A stretch of 64,000 nt of DNA from an uncultured Halomonas sp. (GTDB lineage Bacteria > Pseudomonadota > Gammaproteobacteria > Pseudomonadales > Halomonadaceae): contig NZ_CANLTC010000006.1 of assembly GCF_947493865.1 (NCBI RefSeq), forward strand, positions 1 to 64,000, read 5' to 3'. A program made the translations under genes and the position numbers. Of the stretch, positions 25,706 through 35,046 are shown piece by piece. Under the pieces are notes generated by a model. The model did no database searches. It saw only the letters and a list, made by a program, of their open reading frames with translations, and was not told where the DNA came from. Position 1 is the stretch's first letter. Each line of letters starts with the position of its first letter.

Positions 25706-26506
25706 TCAGATGGTATCGAACACAATCTGGAGGGCGAACTTGCTGCCGAAATAAGCCAATAGCAGAAGCAGGCAGCCCCCCAGGGTCCAGCGCGCCGCGC
25801 GAATGCCCCGCCAACCTAGGATATGATGGCCGAGCAGCAGCAGTGCAAAGATGATCCAGGCGGCAAAGGAGAGCACCGTCTTGTGCACCAGGTGCTGGGC
25901 AAATATGTTGTCGAGGAAAACGATGCCGCTGATCAGCGAGGCGGTGAGCAGCAGCATGCCGGCCCAAATAAACTCGAATAGAAGCCGTTCCATGGTGCCC
26001 AGGGGTGGCAGTACCTGCACGATGCCACGCGTACGATGACTGCGCAGGGCCTGGTTTTGGCGCGCCAGTAAAAGGGCCAATACTCCAGCAATGATGAACA
26101 GTGAAAAAGCCAATGCCGACGTAAGTATGTGCAGCAGAATGCCAGGCGAGGCGTTGACCTGCTGATGGGAAGCAGGCAGGCCGATCATCAGCATGAGGGT
26201 AAGGGCCGCCAGCGGGAACAGGACGGCAGCGGCACTCAGCACGGGCTTGATAACGCTGACCGCCAATAGCAGTACGGCAATCAGCCAGCTTATCAATGAG
26301 GCGCTGGTGGATAGGCCGAGATCGAGCATATCGGCGTCGCTCAGGCTGACCGCCACGACAGCGCCATGACAGGCGACCGCCAATAGGCCGATGCTGCGCA
26401 CCAGTGCAGGGCGTTGCGGCACCCGTCGCAGCAGCGTCAGCCCCTGCCAGGAGCCGGCACCGAGATAGAAGACAATGGCGAGTAGTGCGAAAGGAAGCGC
26501 CTGCAT
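25706..26506 (-). CDS. ypjD: CcsA/YpjD-type inner-membrane cytochrome c assembly protein
   Basis: 266 residues and eight hydrophobic segments, the form found beside ffh in gammaproteobacteria. Conserved stretches are HILTSALAFSLFIIAGVLAL (about 127-146), with a heme-ligand-like His, and VHKTVLSFAAWIIFALLLLG followed by HHILGWRG. The family resembles CcsA/HemX, but a true cytochrome c assembly role for YpjD is unproven. ATG 26506 starts MQALPFALLAIVFYLGAGSW. It is divergent from ffh, as in Pseudomonas and Escherichia. Confidence 0.9.
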   Translation of the reverse strand: MQALPFALLAIVFYLGAGSWQGLTLLRRVPQRPALVRSIGLLAVACHGAVVAVSLSDADMLDLGLSTSASLISWLIAVLLLAVSVIKPVLSAAAVLFPLAALTLMLMIGLPASHQQVNASPGILLHILTSALAFSLFIIAGVLALLLARQNQALRSHRTRGIVQVLPPLGTMERLLFEFIWAGMLLLTASLISGIVFLDNIFAQHLVHKTVLSFAAWIIFALLLLGHHILGWRGIRAARWTLGGCLLLLLAYFGSKFALQIVFDTI

Positions 26507-26637
26507 TGTTAGGCTCTGATATCCTCGACTGAAAAGTAAGCGTAAGAAAAAGAATCGCGTAGCGTAACTATACAGAATCGCCGGGTTAGCGCCCAGTGAT
26601 TCGATATCAGGATGTAGAAGTGACGCTCATGCATGGA

Positions 26638-26666
26638 TGGAGACCGAGGGCATGAGTCCGTATAAT
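26638..26666 (+). promoter_or_regulatory. Candidate sigma-70 promoter of ffh
   Basis: Perfect -10 TATAAT (26661-26666) with TGGAGA (26638-26643, four of six matches) 17 bases upstream. It lies about 90 bases before the ffh start in the ypjD-ffh divergent gap, which shows no gene of its own. Confidence 0.5.
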
Positions 26667-26756
26667 TGTGCCCAACAATCGTGTGCGACTGCCCAAGCGT
26701 GAGTTGTCTGGGAAATTCGATTCAGCGCACCTTGGCATCCAACGCCGGAGAGTTCC

Positions 26757-28175
26757 ATGTTTGAAAATCTGTCAGAGCGTCTGTCGCGTACGCTCAAGTC
26801 GGTGACCGGTCAAGCCAAGCTGACCGAAGACAATATCAAGGATACGCTGCGCGAGGTGCGCCGCGCGCTGCTTGAAGCCGACGTGGCGTTGCCGGTGGTC
26901 AAGGCCTTCATCGAACGCGTGCGGGAGCGCGCCGTGGGACAGGAGGTCTCGCGCAGCCTGTCGCCGGGTCAGCAGTTCGTCAAGATCGTTCAGCAGGAGC
27001 TGGAAGCGATCATGGGCGAGGCCAATGAAGGACTCACCCTCAAGGGTACGCCCTCGGTGATTTTGATGGCGGGTCTACAGGGCGCGGGCAAGACCACCTC
27101 CGTGGCCAAGCTGGCGCGCTATCTCAAGGAGCGCGAAAAAAAGAAGGTGCTGGTGGTCTCCACGGACGTTTATCGTCCCGCGGCCATCGACCAGCTTGAA
27201 ACCCTGGCCAGGGAAGTGGCCGTCGACTTCTTCCCCTCCACCAGCGACCAGCGCCCGGTGGCTATCGCCGAAGCCGCGCTAAAGCACGCCAAGATTCAGT
27301 TCCATGACGTGGTAATCGTCGATACCGCCGGTCGGTTGCATATCGATGGCGACATGATGAACGAGATCCAGGCATTGCATAAGGCAATCGCCCCCCAGGA
27401 GACCTTGTTCGTCGTGGATGCCATGACGGGCCAGGACGCCGCCAATACCGCCAAGGCCTTCCACGAGGCGCTGCCCCTGAGCGGCGTGATCCTGACCAAG
27501 GCGGATGGTGATGCCCGGGGCGGTGCGGCCTTGTCGGTTCGACATATTACCGGCAAGCCGATCAAGTTCATGGGCATGGGGGAGAAGGTCGATGCCCTGG
27601 AGCCCTTTCATCCGGATCGCGTGGCCTCGCGCATTCTGGGCATGGGCGATGTACTGTCGCTGATCGAGGAAGCCGAACGCACCGTCGACAAGGGCAAGGC
27701 GGAAAAACTTGCCAAGAAGTTCAAGAAGGGCGAAGGCTTCGATCTCGAGGACTTTCGCGATCAACTGCAGCAGCTCAAGAAGATGGGCGGCATGGGCGGC
27801 ATGATGGCCAAGCTGCCGGGCATGGGGCAGATGGCCGAAGCGGCCCAGAGCGCCGGCGCCGAAAAGGAGTTCGGCAAGCTCGAATCCTTGATCAATTCGA
27901 TGACCCCGAAGGAGCGGCGCAAGCCGGATATCATCAATGGCTCGCGCAAGCGGCGAATCGCCGCCGGTGCCGGTTTGCAGGTGCCGGATCTCAACCGTCT
28001 GCTCAAGCAGCACAAGCAGATGCAGAAGATGATGAAGAAGGTCGGCAAGAAAGGTGGCATGCAGAAGATGATGCGCGGCATGGCCGGCATGGGAGGCGGC
28101 CCTGGCGGAATGGGCGGTCCTGGTGGCATGGGAGGCCCCGGCGGAATGGGTGGCGGCGGTTTCCCCCGGCGCTGA
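26757..28175 (+). CDS. ffh: Signal recognition particle GTPase Ffh
   Basis: 472 residues, slightly longer than the 453 of Escherichia coli. The N domain (1-85), G domain with P-loop GLQGAGKTTSVAKLA (about 101-115), DTAGRLHIDGDMM and TKADGDARGG, and the Met-rich M domain (about 330-435) are all present. The M domain binds 4.5S RNA and signal peptides. The C-terminus is a Gly/Met/Pro repeat: three GGPGGM-type units ending GGGGFPRR. It acts with FtsY, also in this window, in co-translational membrane targeting. Confidence 0.97.
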   Translation: MFENLSERLSRTLKSVTGQAKLTEDNIKDTLREVRRALLEADVALPVVKAFIERVRERAVGQEVSRSLSPGQQFVKIVQQELEAIMGEANEGLTLKGTPSVILMAGLQGAGKTTSVAKLARYLKEREKKKVLVVSTDVYRPAAIDQLETLAREVAVDFFPSTSDQRPVAIAEAALKHAKIQFHDVVIVDTAGRLHIDGDMMNEIQALHKAIAPQETLFVVDAMTGQDAANTAKAFHEALPLSGVILTKADGDARGGAALSVRHITGKPIKFMGMGEKVDALEPFHPDRVASRILGMGDVLSLIEEAERTVDKGKAEKLAKKFKKGEGFDLEDFRDQLQQLKKMGGMGGMMAKLPGMGQMAEAAQSAGAEKEFGKLESLINSMTPKERRKPDIINGSRKRRIAAGAGLQVPDLNRLLKQHKQMQKMMKKVGKKGGMQKMMRGMAGMGGGPGGMGGPGGMGGPGGMGGGGFPRR

Positions 28176-28338
28176 TTCCTCTGTCACAGTCAGGAAAAAG
28201 GTTCCCAATGCGGGCGGACCTGCGTAGAATGTCGCGTCTTCATGGCGAGTTGCGGCTTCTTGCAGCTTGCTGCTGCATTCGCAGTGATGAATCTGTCACG
28301 TTTAAAACATCGAAATCAACCGAAGGACTGATAACGCA

Positions 28339-28608
28339 ATGGTTACCATTCGTTTGGCACGGGGTGGCGCCAAGAAGCGTCCCTTCTATCATCTGACCGT
28401 CAGCGATTCACGCAAGTCCCGCGATGGTCGTTTCATCGAGCGCGTCGGCTTCTTCAATCCGGTCGCTCGTGGTCAGGAAGAGCGTCTACGGGTCGATCTG
28501 GACCGCGTCAGCCATTGGCAAAGCCTGGGTGCTCAGACATCCGAGCGTGTTGCCGAGCTGCTCAAGGAAGCACGCAAGCAGCAGACCGCGGCTCAGGCCA
28601 CGGCGTAA
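28339..28608 (+). CDS. rpsP: 30S ribosomal protein S16
   Basis: 89 residues, beginning [20 protein letters not shown], the S16 signature, and [22 protein letters not shown] precedes ATG 28339. It is the first gene of the conserved rpsP-rimM-trmD-rplS operon and assembles early in the 30S body. Confidence 0.97.
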   Translation: MVTIRLARGGAKKRPFYHLTVSDSRKSRDGRFIERVGFFNPVARGQEERLRVDLDRVSHWQSLGAQTSERVAELLKEARKQQTAAQATA

Positions 28609-28621
28609 GAGAATCATCGTC

Positions 28622-29179
28622 ATGTCGGATGACGCAGCGATCAGACCCGAAGGCGTCGTTTCAGAGGACCATGTGGTGCTGGGGAAGCTGACCAGCCCCT
28701 ATGGCGTGAAAGGATGGTTCAAGGTGTATTCCTACACCAGTCCGATGGAAGGCATCCTCGACTACACCGATTGGGTGCTTGAGCATCGGGGACAAAGAAC
28801 CACTCGACGGTTGATCCAGGGTCGCCGGCAAGGCAAGGGGCTGGTTGCCAGCCTGGGCGGAATCGATTCCAAGGAGCAGGCGGAATCCCTGGCCGGGGCG
28901 CAGGTGCTCTTGCCCAAGCAGACACTGCCAGAGCTCTCTTCCGGTGATTATTACTGGTATCAGCTGGAAGGATTGCGGGTAGTGACCCTCGATGGCGTCG
29001 ATCTTGGTCGCGTGGACTATTTGTTCGAGACCGGTGCCAACGATGTGTTGGTGGTGAAAGGTGACGCCGATAGCCTCGACGACAAGGAACGGCTGCTGCC
29101 CTTTCTGCCCGATGACGTTGTCCGTGAGACGGATCTGGCCGCCGGCAGGATGACAGTGGACTGGGACCCTGGCTTCTAA
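28622..29179 (+). CDS. rimM: Ribosome maturation factor RimM
   Basis: 185 residues from ATG 28622; the open frame continues upstream through rpsP, but that part is out-of-frame shadow. The N-domain has VVLGKLTSPYGVKGWFKVYS (about 18-37) and the PRC-barrel C-domain has GDYYWYQLEGLRVVTLDGVD followed by VDYLFETGANDVLVV. RimM binds S19 and helps mature the 3' domain of 16S rRNA. It is 13 bases after rpsP and nine before trmD. Confidence 0.97.
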   Translation: MSDDAAIRPEGVVSEDHVVLGKLTSPYGVKGWFKVYSYTSPMEGILDYTDWVLEHRGQRTTRRLIQGRRQGKGLVASLGGIDSKEQAESLAGAQVLLPKQTLPELSSGDYYWYQLEGLRVVTLDGVDLGRVDYLFETGANDVLVVKGDADSLDDKERLLPFLPDDVVRETDLAAGRMTVDWDPGF

Positions 29180-29188
29180 GGATTTGCC

Positions 29189-29962
29189 GTGTGGATTGGT
29201 GTCGTTACCTTGTTCCCAGAGATGTTCGACGCCCTGACCGAGCATGGCGTTACCGGACGGGCGGTCAAGCAAGGGTTGCTGACGCTGGACTTCTGGAACC
29301 CGAGGGATTTTGCCACGGATCGCCATCGCACGGTGGATGATCGCCCCTATGGGGGCGGGCCTGGCATGCTGATGAAGGTCGATACCTTGTGCTCGGCGAT
29401 TCACGCCGCTCGGGTCGAAGGAGAGAAACGCTTCGGTACATCGCCCAAAGTGATCTATCTATCGCCTCAAGGGCGTCCGCTGGATCAAGCCGGCGTACGG
29501 CAGCTCGCGACCAGTGGCCCTCTGATCGTGGTGGCAGGGCGCTATGAAGGCATCGACGAGCGAGTCGTCGAAAGCGAGATCGATGAAGAGTGGTCGATCG
29601 GCGACTATGTGCTCAGCGGCGGAGAGCTGCCGGCCATGGTGCTGATCGATGCGGCCGCAAGACTGGTCCCCGGGGTGTTGGGGCATGAGGCCTCCGCTAT
29701 CGAGGACTCGTTTGCCGATGGGTTGCTGGATTGCCCGCACTACACACGTCCCGAAGTGATCGATGGGCGGCGGGTGCCCGAGGTTCTGTTGAGCGGTAAT
29801 CATGCTGCCATCAGACGCTGGCGCCTGAAGCAATCCTTGGGGCGCACCTGGCTCAGGCGTCCTGATTTGTTGAAGAGCCAAACGTTGAGCGCTGAACAGC
29901 GAAGCTTGCTGGAGGAGTTCATCGAAGAGCACGCCGATAAGGCGGAGGGGCGCAGCGGCTAA
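29189..29962 (+). CDS. trmD: tRNA (guanine37-N1)-methyltransferase TrmD
   Basis: 257 residues, GTG start. The SPOUT trefoil-knot region has [17 protein letters not shown] (about 51-67), [11 protein letters not shown] and the SAM site [13 protein letters not shown] (about 110-122) with [18 protein letters not shown]. It methylates G37 of tRNAs reading CNN codons to prevent +1 frameshifting. Third gene of the S16 operon; longer than the family by a short tail of about ten residues ([12 protein letters not shown]). Confidence 0.97.
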   Translation: MWIGVVTLFPEMFDALTEHGVTGRAVKQGLLTLDFWNPRDFATDRHRTVDDRPYGGGPGMLMKVDTLCSAIHAARVEGEKRFGTSPKVIYLSPQGRPLDQAGVRQLATSGPLIVVAGRYEGIDERVVESEIDEEWSIGDYVLSGGELPAMVLIDAAARLVPGVLGHEASAIEDSFADGLLDCPHYTRPEVIDGRRVPEVLLSGNHAAIRRWRLKQSLGRTWLRRPDLLKSQTLSAEQRSLLEEFIEEHADKAEGRSG

Positions 29963-30124
29963 CCTCGGACCGATACCGGTCCGGCTTCTTGGAAGCGCTG
30001 CGCGTCACCCATATTGTCGTTCCCGCGTCATCGGGCGCCGGGATCACATGCCAAACGGTACTGTTTCAAAGCATTGTCTTTGGAGAGCATGCCGCGTGGT
30101 CAATATCAGTCAAGGAGTCGTAAC

Positions 30125-30481
30125 ATGAGTGGCAAGAACAAGGTGATCCAGGCGCTCGAAGCCGAGCAGATGGAAAAGACCATCCCGGCCTTTTCTCCGG
30201 GCGACACCGTGGTCGTTCAAGTCAAGGTGGTCGAAGGTAGTCGCGAGCGTCTTCAGGCGTTTGAAGGCGTGGTGATCGGCAAGCGCAGTCGCGGCCTGAA
30301 CTCCGCTTTCACCGTGCGCAAGATTTCTCATGGTGTAGGCGTCGAGCGTACTTTCCAGACCTACAGCCCCGTGGTAGCCGCCATCGACGTCAAGCGTCGC
30401 GGTGACGTACGTCAGGCCAAGCTGTACTATCTTCGCGAGCGCAGCGGCAAGTCTGCACGCATCAAGGAAAAACTGGGCTAA
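30125..30481 (+). CDS. rplS: 50S ribosomal protein L19
   Basis: 118 residues from ATG 30125, with CAAGGAG eight bases upstream; the open frame continues to 30014 but without a site. [20 protein letters not shown] and [15 protein letters not shown] with the basic C-terminus [20 protein letters not shown] identify L19, which sits at the 30S-50S interface. A 162-base gap after trmD precedes it, longer than elsewhere in the operon. A terminator follows. Confidence 0.97.
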   Translation: MSGKNKVIQALEAEQMEKTIPAFSPGDTVVVQVKVVEGSRERLQAFEGVVIGKRSRGLNSAFTVRKISHGVGVERTFQTYSPVVAAIDVKRRGDVRQAKLYYLRERSGKSARIKEKLG

Positions 30482-30504
30482 ATTGCCCGGTTATCCGGTG
30501 AAAC

Positions 30505-30543
30505 GAAACCCCGTTACCGCACTTCCCTGCGGTGCGGGGTTTC
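30505..30543 (+). terminator. Terminator of the rpsP-rimM-trmD-rplS operon
   Basis: A long hairpin: GAAACCCCG pairs with CGGGGTTTC and, inside, ACCGCA pairs with TGCGGT around CTTCCC. Only three T lie in the 3' arm with no long U run. It starts 24 bases after the rplS stop. Confidence 0.8.
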
Positions 30544-30575
30544 GCTGTATCTAGCCAGGGTTCATCACCAACCTC

Positions 30576-31478
30576 ATGAGCGAGCTACACGGCGATAGCG
30601 GTTTGATCGATGCCTTTCTGGATGCTCTGTGGCTGGAGCGTGGCGCCAGCGAGCATACCCTGGCGAGCTATCGTCATGATCTGGAGGCTTGGCGGCGTCA
30701 TTTGACAACGCTCGAGCGCCAGTTACTGGCGCCGGGGAGTGATGCCCTGCCGGACTGGCTGAGTGCTCGACGCGAAGAGGGCTACAAGCTGCGCAGCAAT
30801 GCGCGACTGCTCTCCACACTACGCGGTTTCTATCGCTGGCTTCTGGCGCAAGGCACGATCGACAGCGACCCTCTCAACGAGGTGCGCCTGCCTCGATTCA
30901 AGACCACGCTCCCTGATACTCTCGACGAAGAGGAAGTGGAACGCCTGCTGGTAGCGCCGGATACCGGCACCGCACTGGGGTTGCGTGATCGCGCCATGCT
31001 GGAAGTGCTGTATGGCTGCGGCCTGCGGGTCACGGAGCTGATCAGCTTGCGGTTGGATAGTGTCAATCTGCGCCAAGGCGTGGTGCGAGTGCTGGGCAAG
31101 GGCGACAAGGAGCGGCTGGTACCTTTGGGCGAAGAGGCGCAGCTCTGGATAGAACGCTATCTGCGCAGCGGGCGCAGTGAACTGATGACGGATATTCGCC
31201 GCCTGCCCTTGTTTCCCGGCCGCCAGGATGGCTTCATGACGCGTCAGACGTTCTGGTACCGAGTCAAGCACTACGCCCAGGTGGCGGCTATCGACAAACC
31301 GTTGTCGCCGCATACCCTGCGCCATGCCTTCGCTACTCATCTGCTCAATCATGGCGCCAACTTGCGTGTCGTTCAGCTGCTGCTTGGTCACAGTGACCTG
31401 TCGACGACACAGATTTATACTCACGTGGCTCAAGCGCGCCTGGAGGCGCTGCATGCCGAACATCATCCCCGAGGTTGA
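30576..31478 (+). CDS. xerD: Site-specific tyrosine recombinase XerD
   Basis: 300 residues (298 in Escherichia coli). The SAM-like core-binding domain covers about 1-105. The catalytic domain has the first Arg in YGCGLRVTELISL, the H-x-x-R pair in SPHTLRHAFATHLLNHGANL and the His plus nucleophilic Tyr in LLGHSDLSTTQIYTHV. With XerC it resolves chromosome dimers at dif at the FtsK-bearing septum. It is followed four bases later by dsbC, the order found in Escherichia coli. Confidence 0.96.
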   Translation: MSELHGDSGLIDAFLDALWLERGASEHTLASYRHDLEAWRRHLTTLERQLLAPGSDALPDWLSARREEGYKLRSNARLLSTLRGFYRWLLAQGTIDSDPLNEVRLPRFKTTLPDTLDEEEVERLLVAPDTGTALGLRDRAMLEVLYGCGLRVTELISLRLDSVNLRQGVVRVLGKGDKERLVPLGEEAQLWIERYLRSGRSELMTDIRRLPLFPGRQDGFMTRQTFWYRVKHYAQVAAIDKPLSPHTLRHAFATHLLNHGANLRVVQLLLGHSDLSTTQIYTHVAQARLEALHAEHHPRG

Positions 31479-31482
31479 GTAA

Positions 31483-32220
31483 ATGAGACGATTGTGCAAG
31501 ACAGTGATGAGCGTACTGCTGGTGATTGCCGGTGTGAACATGGCGCTGGCCGAGACGGCTACCCAGACACTGCAGCAAGGCTTGTCCATCAATGGCGAGA
31601 AAGTGCCGGTAACCTCCGTCAAGCAAACGCCCTTGGCGGGCATTTTTGAAGTGCGCCTGGAAAGCGGCGAGACACTCTACAGCGATAGCGAAGGCAAGCA
31701 CTTCGTCGTCGGCGATCTATTCGTCAATGGCGAGCAGGGCCTGGTCAATCTGACCCAGCAGGCGCGGGACAAGGATCGCATCGAACGTCTTGCCAAGGTG
31801 CCTCAGAAAGACAAGGTGATCTTCCGTGGTGAAAAGCCACCCAAGGCCACTCTCATGATATTTACCGACGTGACCTGCCCTTACTGTCGCAAGCTGCATG
31901 AGGAAGTGCCGCGTTTGAACGACATGGGCATCGCAGTGGAGTATCTCGCGTTTCCGCGCAGCGGCCTGAAATCAGAAGGCGCGCGTCTCATGTCCCAGGT
32001 GTGGTGTGCCTCCAATCCCTCTGAAGCGATGAGCGCCAGCAAACGCGGCGAGACCCTGGATCTCGAGGCGGATTGCGACAATCTCGTTGCCGACCAGTAT
32101 CATCTAGGACGTGAACTGGGCGTTCAGGGAACTCCGGCCATCGTATTGCCTGATGGACGCATGGTTCCGGGGTACGTTCCCGCCGATCGACTGGCGAAAA
32201 TGCTGGATATCGAAGGATAA
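31483..32220 (+). CDS. dsbC: Thiol:disulfide isomerase DsbC
   Basis: 245 residues. A signal peptide covers 1-23 (SVLLVIAGVNMALA). The dimerisation domain (about 24-85) is followed by the thioredoxin domain with active site CPYC at 132-135 in TDVTCPYCRKLHEE and cis-Pro in GVQGTPAIVLPDG. Two further Cys (WCASNP and EADCD) form the structural disulfide of DsbC. It reshuffles wrong disulfides in the periplasm, kept reduced by DsbD. It directly follows xerD. Confidence 0.95.
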   Translation: MRRLCKTVMSVLLVIAGVNMALAETATQTLQQGLSINGEKVPVTSVKQTPLAGIFEVRLESGETLYSDSEGKHFVVGDLFVNGEQGLVNLTQQARDKDRIERLAKVPQKDKVIFRGEKPPKATLMIFTDVTCPYCRKLHEEVPRLNDMGIAVEYLAFPRSGLKSEGARLMSQVWCASNPSEAMSASKRGETLDLEADCDNLVADQYHLGRELGVQGTPAIVLPDGRMVPGYVPADRLAKMLDIEG

Positions 32221-32304
32221 ACCAAGTCCCGTTCGATGCAGCGCCTACACACGCAGGCCATTCATAAGAACAGCGCAAGTCATACCAGAGAAAGGAGTAC
32301 GACG

Positions 32305-33621
32305 TTGAAACCGGTAAGAGTGGGGATCTGTGGGCTAGGTACGGTTGGCGGCGGCACCTTCAATGTGCTGACGCGCAATGCCGAGGACATCGTTCGCCGG
32401 ACAGGGCGCCCGATCGTCGTTGAGCAGATTGGAGCGCGGCGTGCAAACCCCGACTGCGATACTACCGGGGTCAACGTCACCGATGATATCTTCGAGGTTG
32501 CTCGCAACCCTGATATCGAGGTGCTGGTCGAGCTGATTGGCGGTTACGACGTGGCCCGTGAGCTGGTGCTGACCGCCATCGAGCACGGCAAGCATGTGGT
32601 CACTGCCAACAAGGCGCTGATTGCGGTCTACGGTAACGAAATATTTGAGGCTGCCCATAAAAAAGGTGTGATCGTTGCTTTTGAAGCCGCTGTGGCGGGG
32701 GGCATACCGGTCATCAAGTCACTGCGGGAAGGCCTGGGTGCCAACCGCATTCAATGGCTGGCGGGCATCATCAACGGCACCGGCAACTATATCCTGACCC
32801 ATATGCGGGACGAAGGTCGCGCGTTTGAGGAGGTGCTGGCCGAGGCCCAGGCCCTTGGCTATGCAGAATCGGACCCCACCTTCGATGTGGAAGGCATCGA
32901 CGCGGCTCACAAACTCACCATTCTCGCTTCCATCGCCTACGGTGTGCCATTGCAGTTCGATAAGGCCTACACCGAAGGCATTGCCCGGATCACCGCCGAC
33001 GATGTCGAGCAGGCGGACAATCTTGGCTATATCATCAAGCATCTGGGTATCTCCAAGCGCACCGACAAGGGACTCGAATTGCGGGTGCATCCCACGCTGA
33101 TCCCCAAACAGCGTCTGCTTGCGAGCGTGCATGGCGTCAAGAACGCCATTGCGATCATGGGAGATGCGGTGGGCCCCACCCTCTATTACGGCGCAGGTGC
33201 CGGCGCCGAGCCTACTGCCTCGGCGGTGGTGGCGGATTTGCTCGACGTAGCCCGAAACATCAATACGGCCCATCATGACCGCGTTCCCTACCTGGCCTTC
33301 GGTGGGATTCTCGACGGTGACGAAGAGCTGCCGGTCATGCCTATGGAGGACATCGTCACTGCCTATTATCTACGCCTGCTGGCAGTGGATCGCCCCGGCG
33401 TGTTGGCCCGGGTGGCGACGATTCTCTCCGAGCAGGAAATATCCATCGAAGCGATCATCCAGAAGGAAGCCACCGAAGGTGAGCTGGTGCCGATCATTCT
33501 GCTGACCCATCGCACCCAGGAAAGAAACATGAACGAGGCGATTCGTCAGCTCGAGTCGCTGGTGGATGTGGCCGGCTCGGTGACACGGATTCGGGTCGAG
33601 TCCCTGGACGAACAGGAATAA
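32305..33621 (+). CDS. hom: Homoserine dehydrogenase
   Basis: 438 residues from TTG 32305, with AAAGGAG seven bases upstream; an in-frame ATG at 32236 lacks a site and would add an atypical lead. The Rossmann motif is GICGLGTVGGGTF (about 7-19). The catalytic region holds NGTGNYILTHM and ALGYAESDPTFDVEGIDAAH (about 187-206). A C-terminal ACT domain (about 355-430) starts YYLRLLAVDRPGVLARVATI and mediates threonine feedback. It is monofunctional, without an aspartokinase part. It reduces aspartate semialdehyde to homoserine. thrC follows three bases later. Confidence 0.95.
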   Translation: MKPVRVGICGLGTVGGGTFNVLTRNAEDIVRRTGRPIVVEQIGARRANPDCDTTGVNVTDDIFEVARNPDIEVLVELIGGYDVARELVLTAIEHGKHVVTANKALIAVYGNEIFEAAHKKGVIVAFEAAVAGGIPVIKSLREGLGANRIQWLAGIINGTGNYILTHMRDEGRAFEEVLAEAQALGYAESDPTFDVEGIDAAHKLTILASIAYGVPLQFDKAYTEGIARITADDVEQADNLGYIIKHLGISKRTDKGLELRVHPTLIPKQRLLASVHGVKNAIAIMGDAVGPTLYYGAGAGAEPTASAVVADLLDVARNINTAHHDRVPYLAFGGILDGDEELPVMPMEDIVTAYYLRLLAVDRPGVLARVATILSEQEISIEAIIQKEATEGELVPIILLTHRTQERNMNEAIRQLESLVDVAGSVTRIRVESLDEQE

Positions 33622-33624
33622 GTC

Positions 33625-35013
33625 ATGCGCTATATCAGCACTCGCGGGCAGGCGCCGGCACTGAGTTTCGAAGAGGTGGTGCTTACCGGAATGGCCAGCG
33701 ACGGCGGCCTCTACGTACCGGAAACAGTGCCACAGTTTTCCCAGGGTGAGCTTGCCGATATGGCCGGCCTCCCCTACGCCGAGATTGCCTTTCGGGTGAT
33801 GAAGCCTTTCGTCAACGGCGAGATCGACGACGATACTTTCCGCGACATCGTTCGTGACGCCTATGCGACCTTCAGTCACGACGCCGTGGTGCCGCTCAAT
33901 CAGCTCGATGGCAACCATTTTTTGCTCGAGCTGTTTCATGGCCCGACCCTTGCCTTCAAGGATGTCGCCCTGCAACTGCTCGGGCGGATTCTGGATCATT
34001 TCCTGAAAAAAAGCGGCGAGCGAGCGGTGATCATGGGAGCCACCTCCGGGGATACCGGCTCCGCGGCCATCGAAGGCTGCCGACACTGCGACAATCTCGA
34101 TATCTTCATTCTTCACCCGCACAATCGGGTTTCCGAGGTGCAGCGACGCCAGATGACCTCGGTGCTGGCGGACAACGTCTTCAATATCGCCATCGAAGGT
34201 AACTTCGACGACGCCCAGGCCATGGTCAAGGCCAGCTTCGCGGACCAAACCTTCTTGAATGGCACGCGGCTGGTGGCGGTCAATTCGATCAACTGGGCGC
34301 GCATCATGGCCCAGATCGTCTATTACGTCGCCGCCGGCGTGGCCCTTGGCGCCCCTCAGCGCGAAGTGAGCTTCTGCGTTCCCTCGGCCAATTTCGGCAA
34401 CGTCTTTGCCGGCTACATGGCCTACAAGATGGGCTTGCCGGTCAGGCAATTCGTCATCGCCACCAATGCCAACGACATTCTGCATCGAACATTGGCCGAC
34501 AACGATTTCTCCAAGCGCGATCTCGAGGCAACCCTGGCGCCTTCCATGGATATCGTGGTGTCGTCGAACTTCGAGCGACTACTGTTCGACGCCTACGACC
34601 AGGACGGTGACGCGGTGCGAGAACTGCTCGAGCGTTTCCAGCAAGAGCCGACTGCCCTGGCCGATGCGCCACTGAGTCGGTTGCGAACGCTTTTTGTCAG
34701 CCATAGCGTCGACGATGCCACGATTCTCGAGGTGATCCGGGAGGCGCATCACCGCACCAAGGAACTGCTCGATCCGCATACCGCCACTGGCTATCGCGCC
34801 GCCGAGGTATGCCACGACGACAAGTCGATCCCCATGGTGACCCTGGCGACGGCCCATCCGGCCAAGTTTGCCGAGGCAGTGGTCAAGGCGGGCTTTTCCG
34901 GGGTGCCACTGCCGGCCCATATGGACGACCTGCTCGAACGCGAAGAGCGCTATAGCGTGCTGCCGGCAGAACTGGCCGCTGTGCAGAAGTTCGTCGCCGA
35001 GCATCGCCGCTAG
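33625..35013 (+). CDS. thrC: Threonine synthase
   Basis: 462 residues, the long type found in Pseudomonas. MRYISTRGQAPALSFEEVVL opens the N-domain, the PLP Lys lies in GPTLAFKDVALQLLG (about 109-123), and GATSGDTGSAAIEGC forms the phosphate-binding loop. It converts O-phosphohomoserine to threonine. The hom-thrC pair is a unit inserted between dsbC and recJ relative to the xerD-dsbC-recJ order of Escherichia coli. Confidence 0.96.
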   Translation: MRYISTRGQAPALSFEEVVLTGMASDGGLYVPETVPQFSQGELADMAGLPYAEIAFRVMKPFVNGEIDDDTFRDIVRDAYATFSHDAVVPLNQLDGNHFLLELFHGPTLAFKDVALQLLGRILDHFLKKSGERAVIMGATSGDTGSAAIEGCRHCDNLDIFILHPHNRVSEVQRRQMTSVLADNVFNIAIEGNFDDAQAMVKASFADQTFLNGTRLVAVNSINWARIMAQIVYYVAAGVALGAPQREVSFCVPSANFGNVFAGYMAYKMGLPVRQFVIATNANDILHRTLADNDFSKRDLEATLAPSMDIVVSSNFERLLFDAYDQDGDAVRELLERFQQEPTALADAPLSRLRTLFVSHSVDDATILEVIREAHHRTKELLDPHTATGYRAAEVCHDDKSIPMVTLATAHPAKFAEAVVKAGFSGVPLPAHMDDLLEREERYSVLPAELAAVQKFVAEHRR

Positions 35014-35046
35014 AAGCGGTCCAATATCTACTGCACTCGGTAATAC

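Noticed and set aside
28087..28170. Tandem repeat read as a minisatellite or CRISPR-like array
   Set aside because: The units are imperfect, contiguous and in frame in ffh; they encode a Gly/Met/Pro tail and have no spacers.
27279..28208. 309-codon antisense frame over ffh, His-rich
   Set aside because: It is a mirror of the GC-rich Ffh codons; the composition (long His/Ala/Leu runs) is that of an antisense shadow.
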